Assembly: GCA_016197205.1 (NCBI GenBank)
Contig: JACPWG010000110.1
Coordinates: forward strand, 24,323-88,322
Origin: Planctomycetota bacterium
Lineage (GTDB): Bacteria; Planctomycetota; MHYJ01; WSZJ01; JACPWG01
Reading direction: 5' to 3'
DNA length: 64,000 bases
Part shown: one piece after another, positions 34,086 through 41,789 of the stretch
How positions within the stretch are numbered: the first letter of the stretch is position 1
How the letters are laid out: the number at the start of each line of letters is the position of its first letter
Notes under the pieces: model-generated
What the model was told of the DNA's origin: nothing
The model's database searches: none
What the model saw: only the letters and a program-made list of their open reading frames with translations
Made by a program: the position numbers and the translations under genes

Positions 34086-36725
34086 TCATTCCGCTGCCAG
34101 GCTCGCCTGGAACTGTCGGATGGTGGCTGCTGGTGACTCTTCCGTCGCCAGCAGGACCAGAGAGAACACCGCCCTGAAGGTCGCGGCGATCTCCTGCACC
34201 AGTTCCGCCTGATCCTGACGAAGCACATCGTCCCGGGCCATGATTACCGTGATTCGATGGTCCGAACCACGTGGATGCTCGCACCATGCCCGCCAAGGCA
34301 CACGGCTCTGCGCAGGTTCCCCCGCTTCCTCCCCGTCCTCGAACGACACGCTCAGTCGCTCCGCCACTCCACCCGGAATCAGCGTGGGTAGAAGGCCGCG
34401 CTCCTTCAGGCAGTTTTCCAGAAAGCGACCTCGCTCTTCTTCGCCGTACCACCCGACGTAGAATCCGAACTCCAAGAAGTCAGGGTCGAGGAACAGCAGG
34501 AGTTGTGCAGAGGTGGACTTCTTCTCGCCCCTCGGATAGAAAGCCCCCCAGTAGTAGTCGTTCACGCCTCCCTTGCCGTAGTCGTTCTTCGGGAAAACGG
34601 CGAATAACCACCTCTCGATCTCCATGCTTTGCTCGATCCTTGCGGGCATCTTCCCGGCCACCGCGCGAAACAGCTCCTTGAAAGGATCGACCACCTTCGC
34701 GGTGAGTTCGTCCTTGAGGGTCTTGTAGACCTGCATCCTCGGGTCTCGCCGTAGTTCCCCGAGCAATTCAAACGTCCGCGCAGTGAACGGACCCCGGGGG
34801 GAAGGCGTGGTCGGCGAAGCCTGTTCTTGCCTTGCCGGGGGGGATATCGGCGGCATGGCTGCTGACGCCGTCTCCACCGCCTTCTGTGTCTCGGGCGCAT
34901 CAGCCGCGCTGCCGTCGAGGAGCGGTCCGCCAAAGGCCCGCGCAACCTCCTCCGAGTCGCGGCCCGCGACCGTTTTCCCCATCGCCTTTTCGATCAGGTC
35001 CAGGAGTTCCGTAGCGCGGGTGCGGATGAAGTTGTCGAAGTCATCTGTCCGGAGCTGCCTCGGCACGATGAGGTGGCTTTCCAGGATGGGATCGAGCCGC
35101 TCGCGCGACACTCCGTGGTTGCCTTCGATGCTGTCGAGGTACTTGCTCGGCGCGTTCCCTGACAGGATGCGGTTGGTCTTCGCCGTCAGCGGAGCCTTGT
35201 TCACGATGCTGTTCCACCGAGCCTCGTCGAGCTTCCTCCGTTTGCAGTAGGCGGCGGGGAAGATGTGGTGGATTTCGACCGCGAGATCGAAGTAGGTGGT
35301 CACGAGAATTCTGTCGCCATTCAAGAAGTCGTTCGCGCCGACTCGGATCAACTGCGCCATGATGCCTTTGTAGGCCGCGCTGAGCCTCGTCTGAAGGGTG
35401 AGCAGCCGCGTGGGCGCAAAGTTCGCGTCCCGGATGCTCCGAGGCTCCTCCCCGCCGTCGATCCAGCGGATCACGTCCTGTATGTCCATCGCGTAGCGCG
35501 CTTCGTTCGCGCCACCGTAAAGTTCGCCGAAGACCCCGCACCAGTACCACTGGACGAGCTTTTGCTTGACGGCGTCTTGCTCGAAGCGTGGACCAAGGAT
35601 GGCGCAAACCGCCGCAAGCGGGATGAGCTGCGTGGTGTAGGGGATGTTCTTCGCCTCGAAGATGCACTCCCTCACGAGCAGACGGGCGGCGGCCATCAGC
35701 CCCTGTTCGATGGAGTCCGCGTTCGCCTGGTACTCCTCCAGGGTGAGTTTGAGGATGTCCTTCCGCTTGCAACCCACCGCCCCCTGCTTCGCCAGGCTTC
35801 GTTTGTAGCTGGACAGCAACGTGACCGACGTGAGGAAGTCTGTGTCGGTCACGTCCGTCAGGGTCTCCTTCTCCGCCAGCCGCCTGGCTCGTATCTCCCA
35901 GTCCTGCCGCAGGCCGGGCACGAACTCATCCGCCGCGAAGATGGCCGTCAGCAGCTCGAAGACGGAGAGAACAACCCCGCCAGTGTTGACCTTCTCGAAG
36001 ACGTGGCAGACCGCTTCTTTCGGGGTCCCGCGCATGAGTTCGATCACAGGAATCTTGTACTGCTGAAAGCGTTGCCACACTTCGGCCTCGAAGTGATCGA
36101 ACTCTTCCATCTTGGCGTCAGCGTTCTCGAAGTGGCGACGGAAGCCGCGTCGCCAAGCGGCCCAGTTCGTTGGATTGAAGATCAGGTCTAAGGGGAAGAG
36201 TCCGTTCTCAAACTCCTTCTCTGGCGTGCTTGCGTCGAGATCGACCTTTCGGGCAAAGTCGCTCCTCAGTATTCGGTCCGGCGGCAAGGAAACCACGGCT
36301 TCAAGCCGATCAATTTCGGGATCAAGGCACCTGCTGACGTTCAGGTAGTAGATGCGCTCGAAGTCCTGTTTTTTCTCGTTGCGGGTGGGCACCGGCTTGC
36401 CGCTGCGCAACGCCATGTAAAGTGAGGTCATGCGCTGCTGTCCATCCAGGATCAACTTGTCGGGTGAGGGCGGCGGACTCGGAAGGACCACGCCCTCAAC
36501 CAACCTCGGCTTAAACTTCGCGCCGTCCCCGCCAGTCTCCATCAGCATCACCGCACCGATGGGGTAGGAGACCGAAACGCTGGCGATCAGGGCGCGGATG
36601 TGGCCGTCATCCCATACCCAGCCGCGCTGGAAGTCCGGCAACTGGATGGCCCCCCTGTGAATCTGCTCCAGCAGTTCATGGAGCATGGGCTCGGCAGTTC
36701 TGAACGTACTCCCCGAGGGTGTCAT
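34086..36725 (-). CDS. DUF262/HNH GmrSD-like nuclease
   Basis: 879 residues. The N-terminal DUF262 domain shows IQLPDFQRGWVWDD, SYPIGAVML and the ParB-like LILDGQQRMTSLY. A central region contains VFEKVNTGGVVLSVFELLTA, typical of DUF262. An HNH-type nuclease motif follows: EIHHIFPAAYC ... IVNKAPLTAKTNRILSG. The last 250 residues form another globular domain (YYWGAFYP, FLEFGFYVGWYGEEERG) I cannot name. DUF262 proteins such as GmrSD and BrxU use NTP hydrolysis and an HNH centre to cut modified phage DNA. The start at 36725 is 4 bases inside the previous gene (ATGA overlap, AGGGAGG ribosome site). It is the last gene of the nine-gene operon. Confidence 0.82.
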   Translation of the reverse strand: MTPSGSTFRTAEPMLHELLEQIHRGAIQLPDFQRGWVWDDGHIRALIASVSVSYPIGAVMLMETGGDGAKFKPRLVEGVVLPSPPPSPDKLILDGQQRMTSLYMALRSGKPVPTRNEKKQDFERIYYLNVSRCLDPEIDRLEAVVSLPPDRILRSDFARKVDLDASTPEKEFENGLFPLDLIFNPTNWAAWRRGFRRHFENADAKMEEFDHFEAEVWQRFQQYKIPVIELMRGTPKEAVCHVFEKVNTGGVVLSVFELLTAIFAADEFVPGLRQDWEIRARRLAEKETLTDVTDTDFLTSVTLLSSYKRSLAKQGAVGCKRKDILKLTLEEYQANADSIEQGLMAAARLLVRECIFEAKNIPYTTQLIPLAAVCAILGPRFEQDAVKQKLVQWYWCGVFGELYGGANEARYAMDIQDVIRWIDGGEEPRSIRDANFAPTRLLTLQTRLSAAYKGIMAQLIRVGANDFLNGDRILVTTYFDLAVEIHHIFPAAYCKRRKLDEARWNSIVNKAPLTAKTNRILSGNAPSKYLDSIEGNHGVSRERLDPILESHLIVPRQLRTDDFDNFIRTRATELLDLIEKAMGKTVAGRDSEEVARAFGGPLLDGSAADAPETQKAVETASAAMPPISPPARQEQASPTTPSPRGPFTARTFELLGELRRDPRMQVYKTLKDELTAKVVDPFKELFRAVAGKMPARIEQSMEIERWLFAVFPKNDYGKGGVNDYYWGAFYPRGEKKSTSAQLLLFLDPDFLEFGFYVGWYGEEERGRFLENCLKERGLLPTLIPGGVAERLSVSFEDGEEAGEPAQSRVPWRAWCEHPRGSDHRITVIMARDDVLRQDQAELVQEIAATFRAVFSLVLLATEESPAATIRQFQASLAAE

Positions 36726-37255
36726 GGCTGAACCCTCCCTGCGGCTCGATCTGGGCTTGCGCAAGCAACTCTGAAGTGAGGTCCCACCTCCCTCTCCAGC
36801 CACTCGATGTCGTCCAGCACTTCCCGATGACAAGCAGGCCAGTCCCGCTCCTCAGGAGGCGCTCCCCGACGGAAGCCTAGCCAGAAGCCTTGGTTTTGGT
36901 GCGCTTCGCGGGTCCACGCACCTCCCTCCAGACGTCGTGTGGGCCGTGCGCTAGTTCCATCGATTTTGGTTTTCACTTTCGTATATAGTCTCTCGCTCAA
37001 CTGGACGGGGGTGGTATCGTTCGACTCGATCCAGAGGTAGACCCAGACGCACATGTCTTCGCGGTCGATGTCTACAACAAACATCTCCGGAGGAATCCCG
37101 TGCTCCCTCTTGATCCACTTCGGGAGGCGGGTAAACCAGAGACGCGGGCAGCCCTTTTCTTGATCGGGCTTGATCCATTCGCGCTTCTTGGGATCCGACT
37201 TCACCAGGTCAGCCAAGAATCTCTCGCACCTGTCATTGCACTCGCCCTTGTTCAT
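36722..37255 (-). CDS. small hypothetical protein in the defence operon
   Basis: 177 residues from MNKGECNDRC. A basic protein with mixed strand and helix. The C-terminal half includes REVLDDIEWLEREVGPHF, a likely helix pair, and WLGFRRGAPPEERDWP; two early Cys (GECNDRC) are not enough for a metal site. It follows the DUF499 gene by 120 bases and overlaps the DUF262 start by 4 bases, so it is translationally tied to the nuclease. It may be a specificity or inhibitory subunit, but that is a guess from position. Confidence 0.6.
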   Translation of the reverse strand: MNKGECNDRCERFLADLVKSDPKKREWIKPDQEKGCPRLWFTRLPKWIKREHGIPPEMFVVDIDREDMCVWVYLWIESNDTTPVQLSERLYTKVKTKIDGTSARPTRRLEGGAWTREAHQNQGFWLGFRRGAPPEERDWPACHREVLDDIEWLEREVGPHFRVACASPDRAAGRVQP

Positions 37256-37375
37256 GCACCGTCTCCTTCCGATGACGGATCCGCCTGCATCCCAACCTGC
37301 CTGAGTGCAGATCCCGCCACTATAGCCGCCATGCGCTTGGCTATCGCCCTCGGTAGCGCAATGCCCGGCACGCAC

Positions 37376-40237
37376 CTACTCGATCAAGTCCGCCTCCCGC
37401 AGCGGCTCCATCACCCCGTTCTGCAACTTGCTCTTGTCGAACCCCTTCTCCGACTCCGCGTGAACCGTGATCTTCACCTTCCCCGCGAGATCGACGAGGT
37501 TCGCCAGCGCGTTCCATGCCTTGAAGAGTTGCTCCCGGTCCACTGTGAAATCGATTTCGACCGTTTTCTGGAGTGGTGGAGTTGCCGTCCCCGCGGCTGG
37601 CGGTGCGCCTCCCGGCGGCGTCTCCCCGCCCTCCGGCGGCGGCGGCGCTGGCTGCGTACCCGGCGGGACCGGCACGCCCGGCTCCCCTGCCGGAGCCGCC
37701 AGCGGGACCGCCTGCGGCATCAGGAGGAAACCCGAGTCCAGGTCGATCTCGTCCAAACCAACCGTTTCACCAAGCCGCACTTTCGACCTCACGACCTGGT
37801 ACTTGCCGTCCGGCCCGAGCTGCGGCGGTTCCCCGGTCATCAAGCCGAACTTCCCCTCCGCTACGCCCTTGACGATGCAAGCGCACACTACGGCGTCCGA
37901 GGTCAGCCGCGTGAAGCCGAGGAAGGAGTAGAACCCTTCAACGACATCCGCCGCGCGAATGCCGAGCGCAGGCGGGTTTCCTGTCCCGAGCTTGAACAGC
38001 TCGACGAGCTTCGTCGGGCTGACCGTGCTGAACACGCGCGGTTTGCCCGCCGAAGTGAGGATCTCCATGACCCGCTCGTGGATCATGGCCTCTTTCTTTT
38101 CGTTCAGGCGTACCAACAAGGGGCGTCCGCCGGGAGCAGCGACATCCACGACGATCCCGCCGCCTTCGAGTTTCGGAAGCCAGACCTCCTTGTAGAGGTC
38201 CAGCAGCGCGGACTCCGCCGCATTGCGCTCGGTCCCCTCCCGTTCCCGAAGTTGACTCTTCTGCTCGTCGCTCAGGTGGTACTCCCGGCCCTTGGCCTTG
38301 ACCTGCTCCACTGCCAACAAGTAGCGCACCGACCGGCGAAGCCCTTCGATCTGCTCCGACGTCGGAACGGCGAGGCCCACGCCGTTTCTGAACTTGCGCG
38401 GCTTGTCCCCGTACTTCTCCAGGAGGTCCTTCGCGGCGGCTTCCTGCTCCGCTCGGGAGTTCGCGCGGAACTCAAGGGGCAGGTAGGCGACAAGGAAGGA
38501 GGGGTCGTCGTTCGGGATCTCACCCGACTTCTGCGGCCAAAGGATCGCCGAGGCCGAGTGCGCGGCGAGCCTCGTCTCCAGCATCTCTTTGATGCGCTCC
38601 TTGACGCCCGCCTCGTTTCGGGCGACGGCGTCCGCCTCCTGCTCAACCAACAGCGTGACGTTCGGATCTTTCTTGAAGCAGTAGCGCACGCCGTCGAAGT
38701 GCAAATACAGGCACTGTTCCTTCAGTTCCTTGAGGCACGCCAAGGCCGTCGTGCTGTCCAAGTCGGGCCCGACGCAGGCGGCGAGCAACTCTGCCTCTGT
38801 GACACCTGAAGGCAGCATGTCGTTGTCCTTGCCGCCGTCCCGGCGCAGGCCGCCGAACGAGAACATCAGGACCGCGGTCGCGAGCCGCGTCGCCGGGCGC
38901 TTCCCGGTCTCCGAAGGCGTCTCCAACGAGCGTCGCTCGTCGATGCGCCGCGCCCTTGCGTTCGCTCCGACGAGATCATGTTCGAGGACGGCCTGGAAAT
39001 CGACTTGTTGCCCAACCTCCTTGAAGAACGCACGGCGCACTTCGGCATCCTGGATCGGCACGTCTCCCGGACCGAGCAGCACGCGACTCTTGGTCTCCCG
39101 CTTGGCCGCTCGAAGGCAGGCCGCCAAGAAGCGGAGCGCGCCGCGCGTCCGCTGGAAGTCCGGGATGGCCGCCCATCGCTCCCGCATCAGGTCGATGAGC
39201 GCCGGGTGGAAGGGGTACGCGGCTCGCACGCGATCTCGAAGCGCGACGCCCTCCTCCTCCGCTTGCCGCTTCTCGGCGGCGGTCCGCGCGTAGGCACGGC
39301 GCATCTGCGTCACGATCTCTTGGTAGGCCGTGGCCGCGGGGTCAGACTCCGCTTCCTCCGGTGTTTTCCCGAGGAGCCGCCGCTGGATGACGGCCAGGAC
39401 CTCGTTCGCTTCGACGGGCTCGCGCCGCTGGTCCTTGCGCGCGGCCAGGTGATCCACGGTCTGGAGCAGGCCCAGGTATTCGAGCGATTCTCGCTTGCTC
39501 GACTGGAGCGAAAACACGAGGGCTGTGTTCGTGGTGTTGGCGACGGCAGTCGTCAGGCGTTGCAGGAAGATCATGGTCTCGTCTCGGAGGGTCGTCTCCA
39601 ACACCTTCACGCCACCCGCGCTGATGAGGTACTGCAACACCTCGTCGAGCAGGATCAAATTCGGCGCGTCCGCGAGGAGCTTGAGAATTTCGTCTCCTCC
39701 CGGCGCGACGCACGCCTCGTCCTGCGCGCGCAAGAGGTCGTAGCCTTCTTGCCCACCGAGCGACCACGCGATCCAGCCCCACATCGTCCGGGCGCGCGCC
39801 CCCTTGCGAGTGAGTTCCTTGCCGGTCGTGGCGTCAAACCAGTTCCCGTCAAAAACCGCCGTCCGAACGTCGCTTGGCCTTGGGAACCCCTTCCCCTCGG
39901 GGAGAACATCGAGGGCCTTGCGAGTACGAGCCGCGTGCAGCAGGGCAGCGAGGGTGTGCGACTTGCCTCCCCCGAACGGCGTCATGAGCTTGAGGACGCG
40001 GCTCCCCGCGCCTCCGGTCAGCCGCGACAGCACGTCCTCCAGGAGAGACCGCAGGCCGTTTGTGATAACCGAGGTCCGAAAGAACTGTTCCGGATTCCGG
40101 TACACGGCAGGGACGTTCGGGTTCCCGTCCGCGAGCGGGCCCAGGTCGAGGGCGAAGACGTCCTCGGAGAAGGTCTCGGACAGCACGTCCGGGTGAGGCA
40201 GGACGACCTCGACCCAGGGCTTAGGTGCGCTGCTCAC
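37376..40237 (-). CDS. DUF499 family ATPase
   Basis: 953 residues. Walker A in MTPFGGGKSHTLAALL near residue 86-100 and Walker B in NLILLDEVLQYL near 193-204 define a large AAA-like ATPase. The start, VLPHPDVL ... FALDLGPLADG ... YRNPEQFFRTSVIT, is the typical DUF499 opening. Near residue 800 a Pro/Gly-rich linker leads to a small C-terminal domain (EIDFTVDREQLFKAWNALANL). DUF499 genes travel with DUF1156 methyltransferases and helicases in predicted defence clusters, as here. The probable role is an ATP-driven component of a DNA-recognition or restriction complex. The start lies 16 bases after the PIN gene. Confidence 0.88.
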   Translation of the reverse strand: MSSAPKPWVEVVLPHPDVLSETFSEDVFALDLGPLADGNPNVPAVYRNPEQFFRTSVITNGLRSLLEDVLSRLTGGAGSRVLKLMTPFGGGKSHTLAALLHAARTRKALDVLPEGKGFPRPSDVRTAVFDGNWFDATTGKELTRKGARARTMWGWIAWSLGGQEGYDLLRAQDEACVAPGGDEILKLLADAPNLILLDEVLQYLISAGGVKVLETTLRDETMIFLQRLTTAVANTTNTALVFSLQSSKRESLEYLGLLQTVDHLAARKDQRREPVEANEVLAVIQRRLLGKTPEEAESDPAATAYQEIVTQMRRAYARTAAEKRQAEEEGVALRDRVRAAYPFHPALIDLMRERWAAIPDFQRTRGALRFLAACLRAAKRETKSRVLLGPGDVPIQDAEVRRAFFKEVGQQVDFQAVLEHDLVGANARARRIDERRSLETPSETGKRPATRLATAVLMFSFGGLRRDGGKDNDMLPSGVTEAELLAACVGPDLDSTTALACLKELKEQCLYLHFDGVRYCFKKDPNVTLLVEQEADAVARNEAGVKERIKEMLETRLAAHSASAILWPQKSGEIPNDDPSFLVAYLPLEFRANSRAEQEAAAKDLLEKYGDKPRKFRNGVGLAVPTSEQIEGLRRSVRYLLAVEQVKAKGREYHLSDEQKSQLREREGTERNAAESALLDLYKEVWLPKLEGGGIVVDVAAPGGRPLLVRLNEKKEAMIHERVMEILTSAGKPRVFSTVSPTKLVELFKLGTGNPPALGIRAADVVEGFYSFLGFTRLTSDAVVCACIVKGVAEGKFGLMTGEPPQLGPDGKYQVVRSKVRLGETVGLDEIDLDSGFLLMPQAVPLAAPAGEPGVPVPPGTQPAPPPPEGGETPPGGAPPAAGTATPPLQKTVEIDFTVDREQLFKAWNALANLVDLAGKVKITVHAESEKGFDKSKLQNGVMEPLREADLIE

Positions 40238-40253
40238 CGTTCGGGATCCCTCC

Positions 40254-40709
40254 TCAGGGTGTGCCGGGTTTCAAGCAATCGTTCAGCACCAGGACCTCCA
40301 TGTCCACGAACCGCTTGAACCCCTTGTCGTTGGTTATGAAAGCGTCAGCCCCGTGCCGACGAGCCGTAGCGAGTTGGATGGCATCCGGGGTGCGAAAATT
40401 CTGCGCGGCGCGTAGCCTGGCCGCCTCCTCCGCCACTTCGCGGTCGAGCGGGAAAAACTCGAAGCCTTCCGCGTTCAGGAGGAGGTCGCGGTATGCTTGC
40501 GCGATGTCGGGCCGACCGCCCTTGAGCGGGCCTACCAAGACTTCAAGGAGCGTGACGTAGGACGAAAGCGCGATGAACTGCCCGTCTGCCACCATCTTGA
40601 ACAGGGGATCCAGCAAGGGAAGGTAGGTGGAGTTCTCCTCCACGTAGTAGATGACCGCGTTTGTGTCGAGAAACACTCGACGCTTGCCCTTGAGTTTTTC
40701 AGCGAGCAT
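40254..40709 (-). CDS. PIN-domain ribonuclease toxin, VapC-like
   Basis: 151 residues. The four acidic sites of a PIN domain are visible: VFLDTNAVIYYVE (first Asp), YVTLLEVLVGPL (Glu), FRTPDAIQLATAR (Asp) and DAFITNDKGF (Asp). VapC-type toxins cut tRNA or rRNA in a Mg2+-dependent way. Its start overlaps the antitoxin gene by 11 bases, the usual antitoxin-first order. The pair lies inside the large operon, between the TIGR04255 gene and the DUF499 gene. It may guard the operon (addiction) or act as an abortive effector. Confidence 0.85.
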   Translation of the reverse strand: MLAEKLKGKRRVFLDTNAVIYYVEENSTYLPLLDPLFKMVADGQFIALSSYVTLLEVLVGPLKGGRPDIAQAYRDLLLNAEGFEFFPLDREVAEEAARLRAAQNFRTPDAIQLATARRHGADAFITNDKGFKRFVDMEVLVLNDCLKPGTP

Positions 40710-40953
40710 CCCACTCGTCCCTCAGCTTATCGACGTACTCTGTCGCGTCGATGCCTGCCCAGACTTCTTTCCCCAGCCCTCGCAGTTCAAGGATGCTGCG
40801 CCGTCGGCCCTGTGCCGCCTTCGCCAGGACGACCGAGGTCGATCCCCCGAGGACTCCGGCAGCCCGAAGCAGTCGGCTGACATCTTGCAGCAGTTCCTCG
40901 GATACGACGTAGGGGTACGGAGCGTCCAGTTCTTGTGCCGTCAGCAATGTCAT
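40699..40953 (-). CDS. antitoxin partner of the PIN toxin
   Basis: 84 residues. The second half, RRSILELRGLGKEVWAGIDATEYVDKLRDEWD, is a motif I associate with antitoxins encoded just before PIN-domain toxins: a short helix-loop that wraps the toxin active site. It overlaps the TIGR04255 gene by 4 bases (ATGA) and the toxin gene by 11, so all three are translationally coupled. The N-terminus is too short to assign a DNA-binding fold with certainty. Confidence 0.72.
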   Translation of the reverse strand: MTLLTAQELDAPYPYVVSEELLQDVSRLLRAAGVLGGSTSVVLAKAAQGRRRSILELRGLGKEVWAGIDATEYVDKLRDEWDAR

Positions 40954-41708
40954 CCTCTTCCCTCCGGCTCAAACAGTTGTCTGAGTTTCTCGGTGATGCT
41001 CCCCTCGAACGCGACTTCCACGTTGTCGTGCGCCGTCCGAATTTCGGCAGCCGCAGCTTCAATCCGAAGCGACGTCGAGGGACGCAGCGTATCATAGAAA
41101 TCGAGCAGATGAGCGATCTCTTCGGGTTTATCCGCGGGGGCAGATCCAAAGGTGACCAGGACCGAATGACCGCCCTTCTGTGCCGGTAGCTCTACGCGCA
41201 GCATGAACGCGCCGTGCTGGTCGCCCGTCGCCTGCGGAAGCCTCGGGTAGATGGTGAAGTAGTCCTCCATCTGGATCCTCGGCAACGGGATCACTACCCG
41301 GTTGATGTACCGGACTCCGATAGCGGCAATCGCCTTCGGCTCGGCAAGCTCGCGGTAGATTTTAAGTGCCGTTTGGATCACCGGCTCCCAGTCGTCGAAC
41401 CGAGGATAGGGCTGGAGCTGGTTGACCACCAGCAGATCCCGTCCAAGTTGGATCAACCGGTCGCCCGATTCGCTGACGAATTGCATCCAGGGGGGAAGCC
41501 GTCGAACTCCCGCGTGGGCCTCGCCCCTCGAAGAAATGGAGACTTGCGCCTCCTGAACTTCCTTCTGCCGCTTTACGGGAAAACCGCCATCCTTGACGCT
41601 ATCATAGAACCGCCCGGGCACCGTTTCGTCCCACGCCGAGTCTTCAAAGTGGAGTTCGCAGAGGGCCTCCACGACCGGGGGCTTCTTGTACTTCCAGCCC
41701 GTGTTCAT
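40950..41708 (-). CDS. TIGR04255 family protein
   Basis: 252 residues. Opening YKKPPVVEALCELHFED and the central QLGRDLLVVNQLQPYPRFDDWEP, AIAAIGVRYINRVVIP and LLDFYDTLRPS follow the TIGR04255 pattern (paired beta-alpha units). The biochemical role is unknown; members occur next to restriction and toxin genes. It lies 81 bases downstream of the methyltransferase gene and overlaps the antitoxin start by 4 bases. Confidence 0.78.
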   Translation of the reverse strand: MNTGWKYKKPPVVEALCELHFEDSAWDETVPGRFYDSVKDGGFPVKRQKEVQEAQVSISSRGEAHAGVRRLPPWMQFVSESGDRLIQLGRDLLVVNQLQPYPRFDDWEPVIQTALKIYRELAEPKAIAAIGVRYINRVVIPLPRIQMEDYFTIYPRLPQATGDQHGAFMLRVELPAQKGGHSVLVTFGSAPADKPEEIAHLLDFYDTLRPSTSLRIEAAAAEIRTAHDNVEVAFEGSITEKLRQLFEPEGRG

Positions 41709-41789
41709 AGCACCGTTCCCGTCGCACTTGCTTGTGGTTGCTTCGATGGCCCACGCGCGCGTCCGCCTGATGGCGGCGCGGGCACATGT

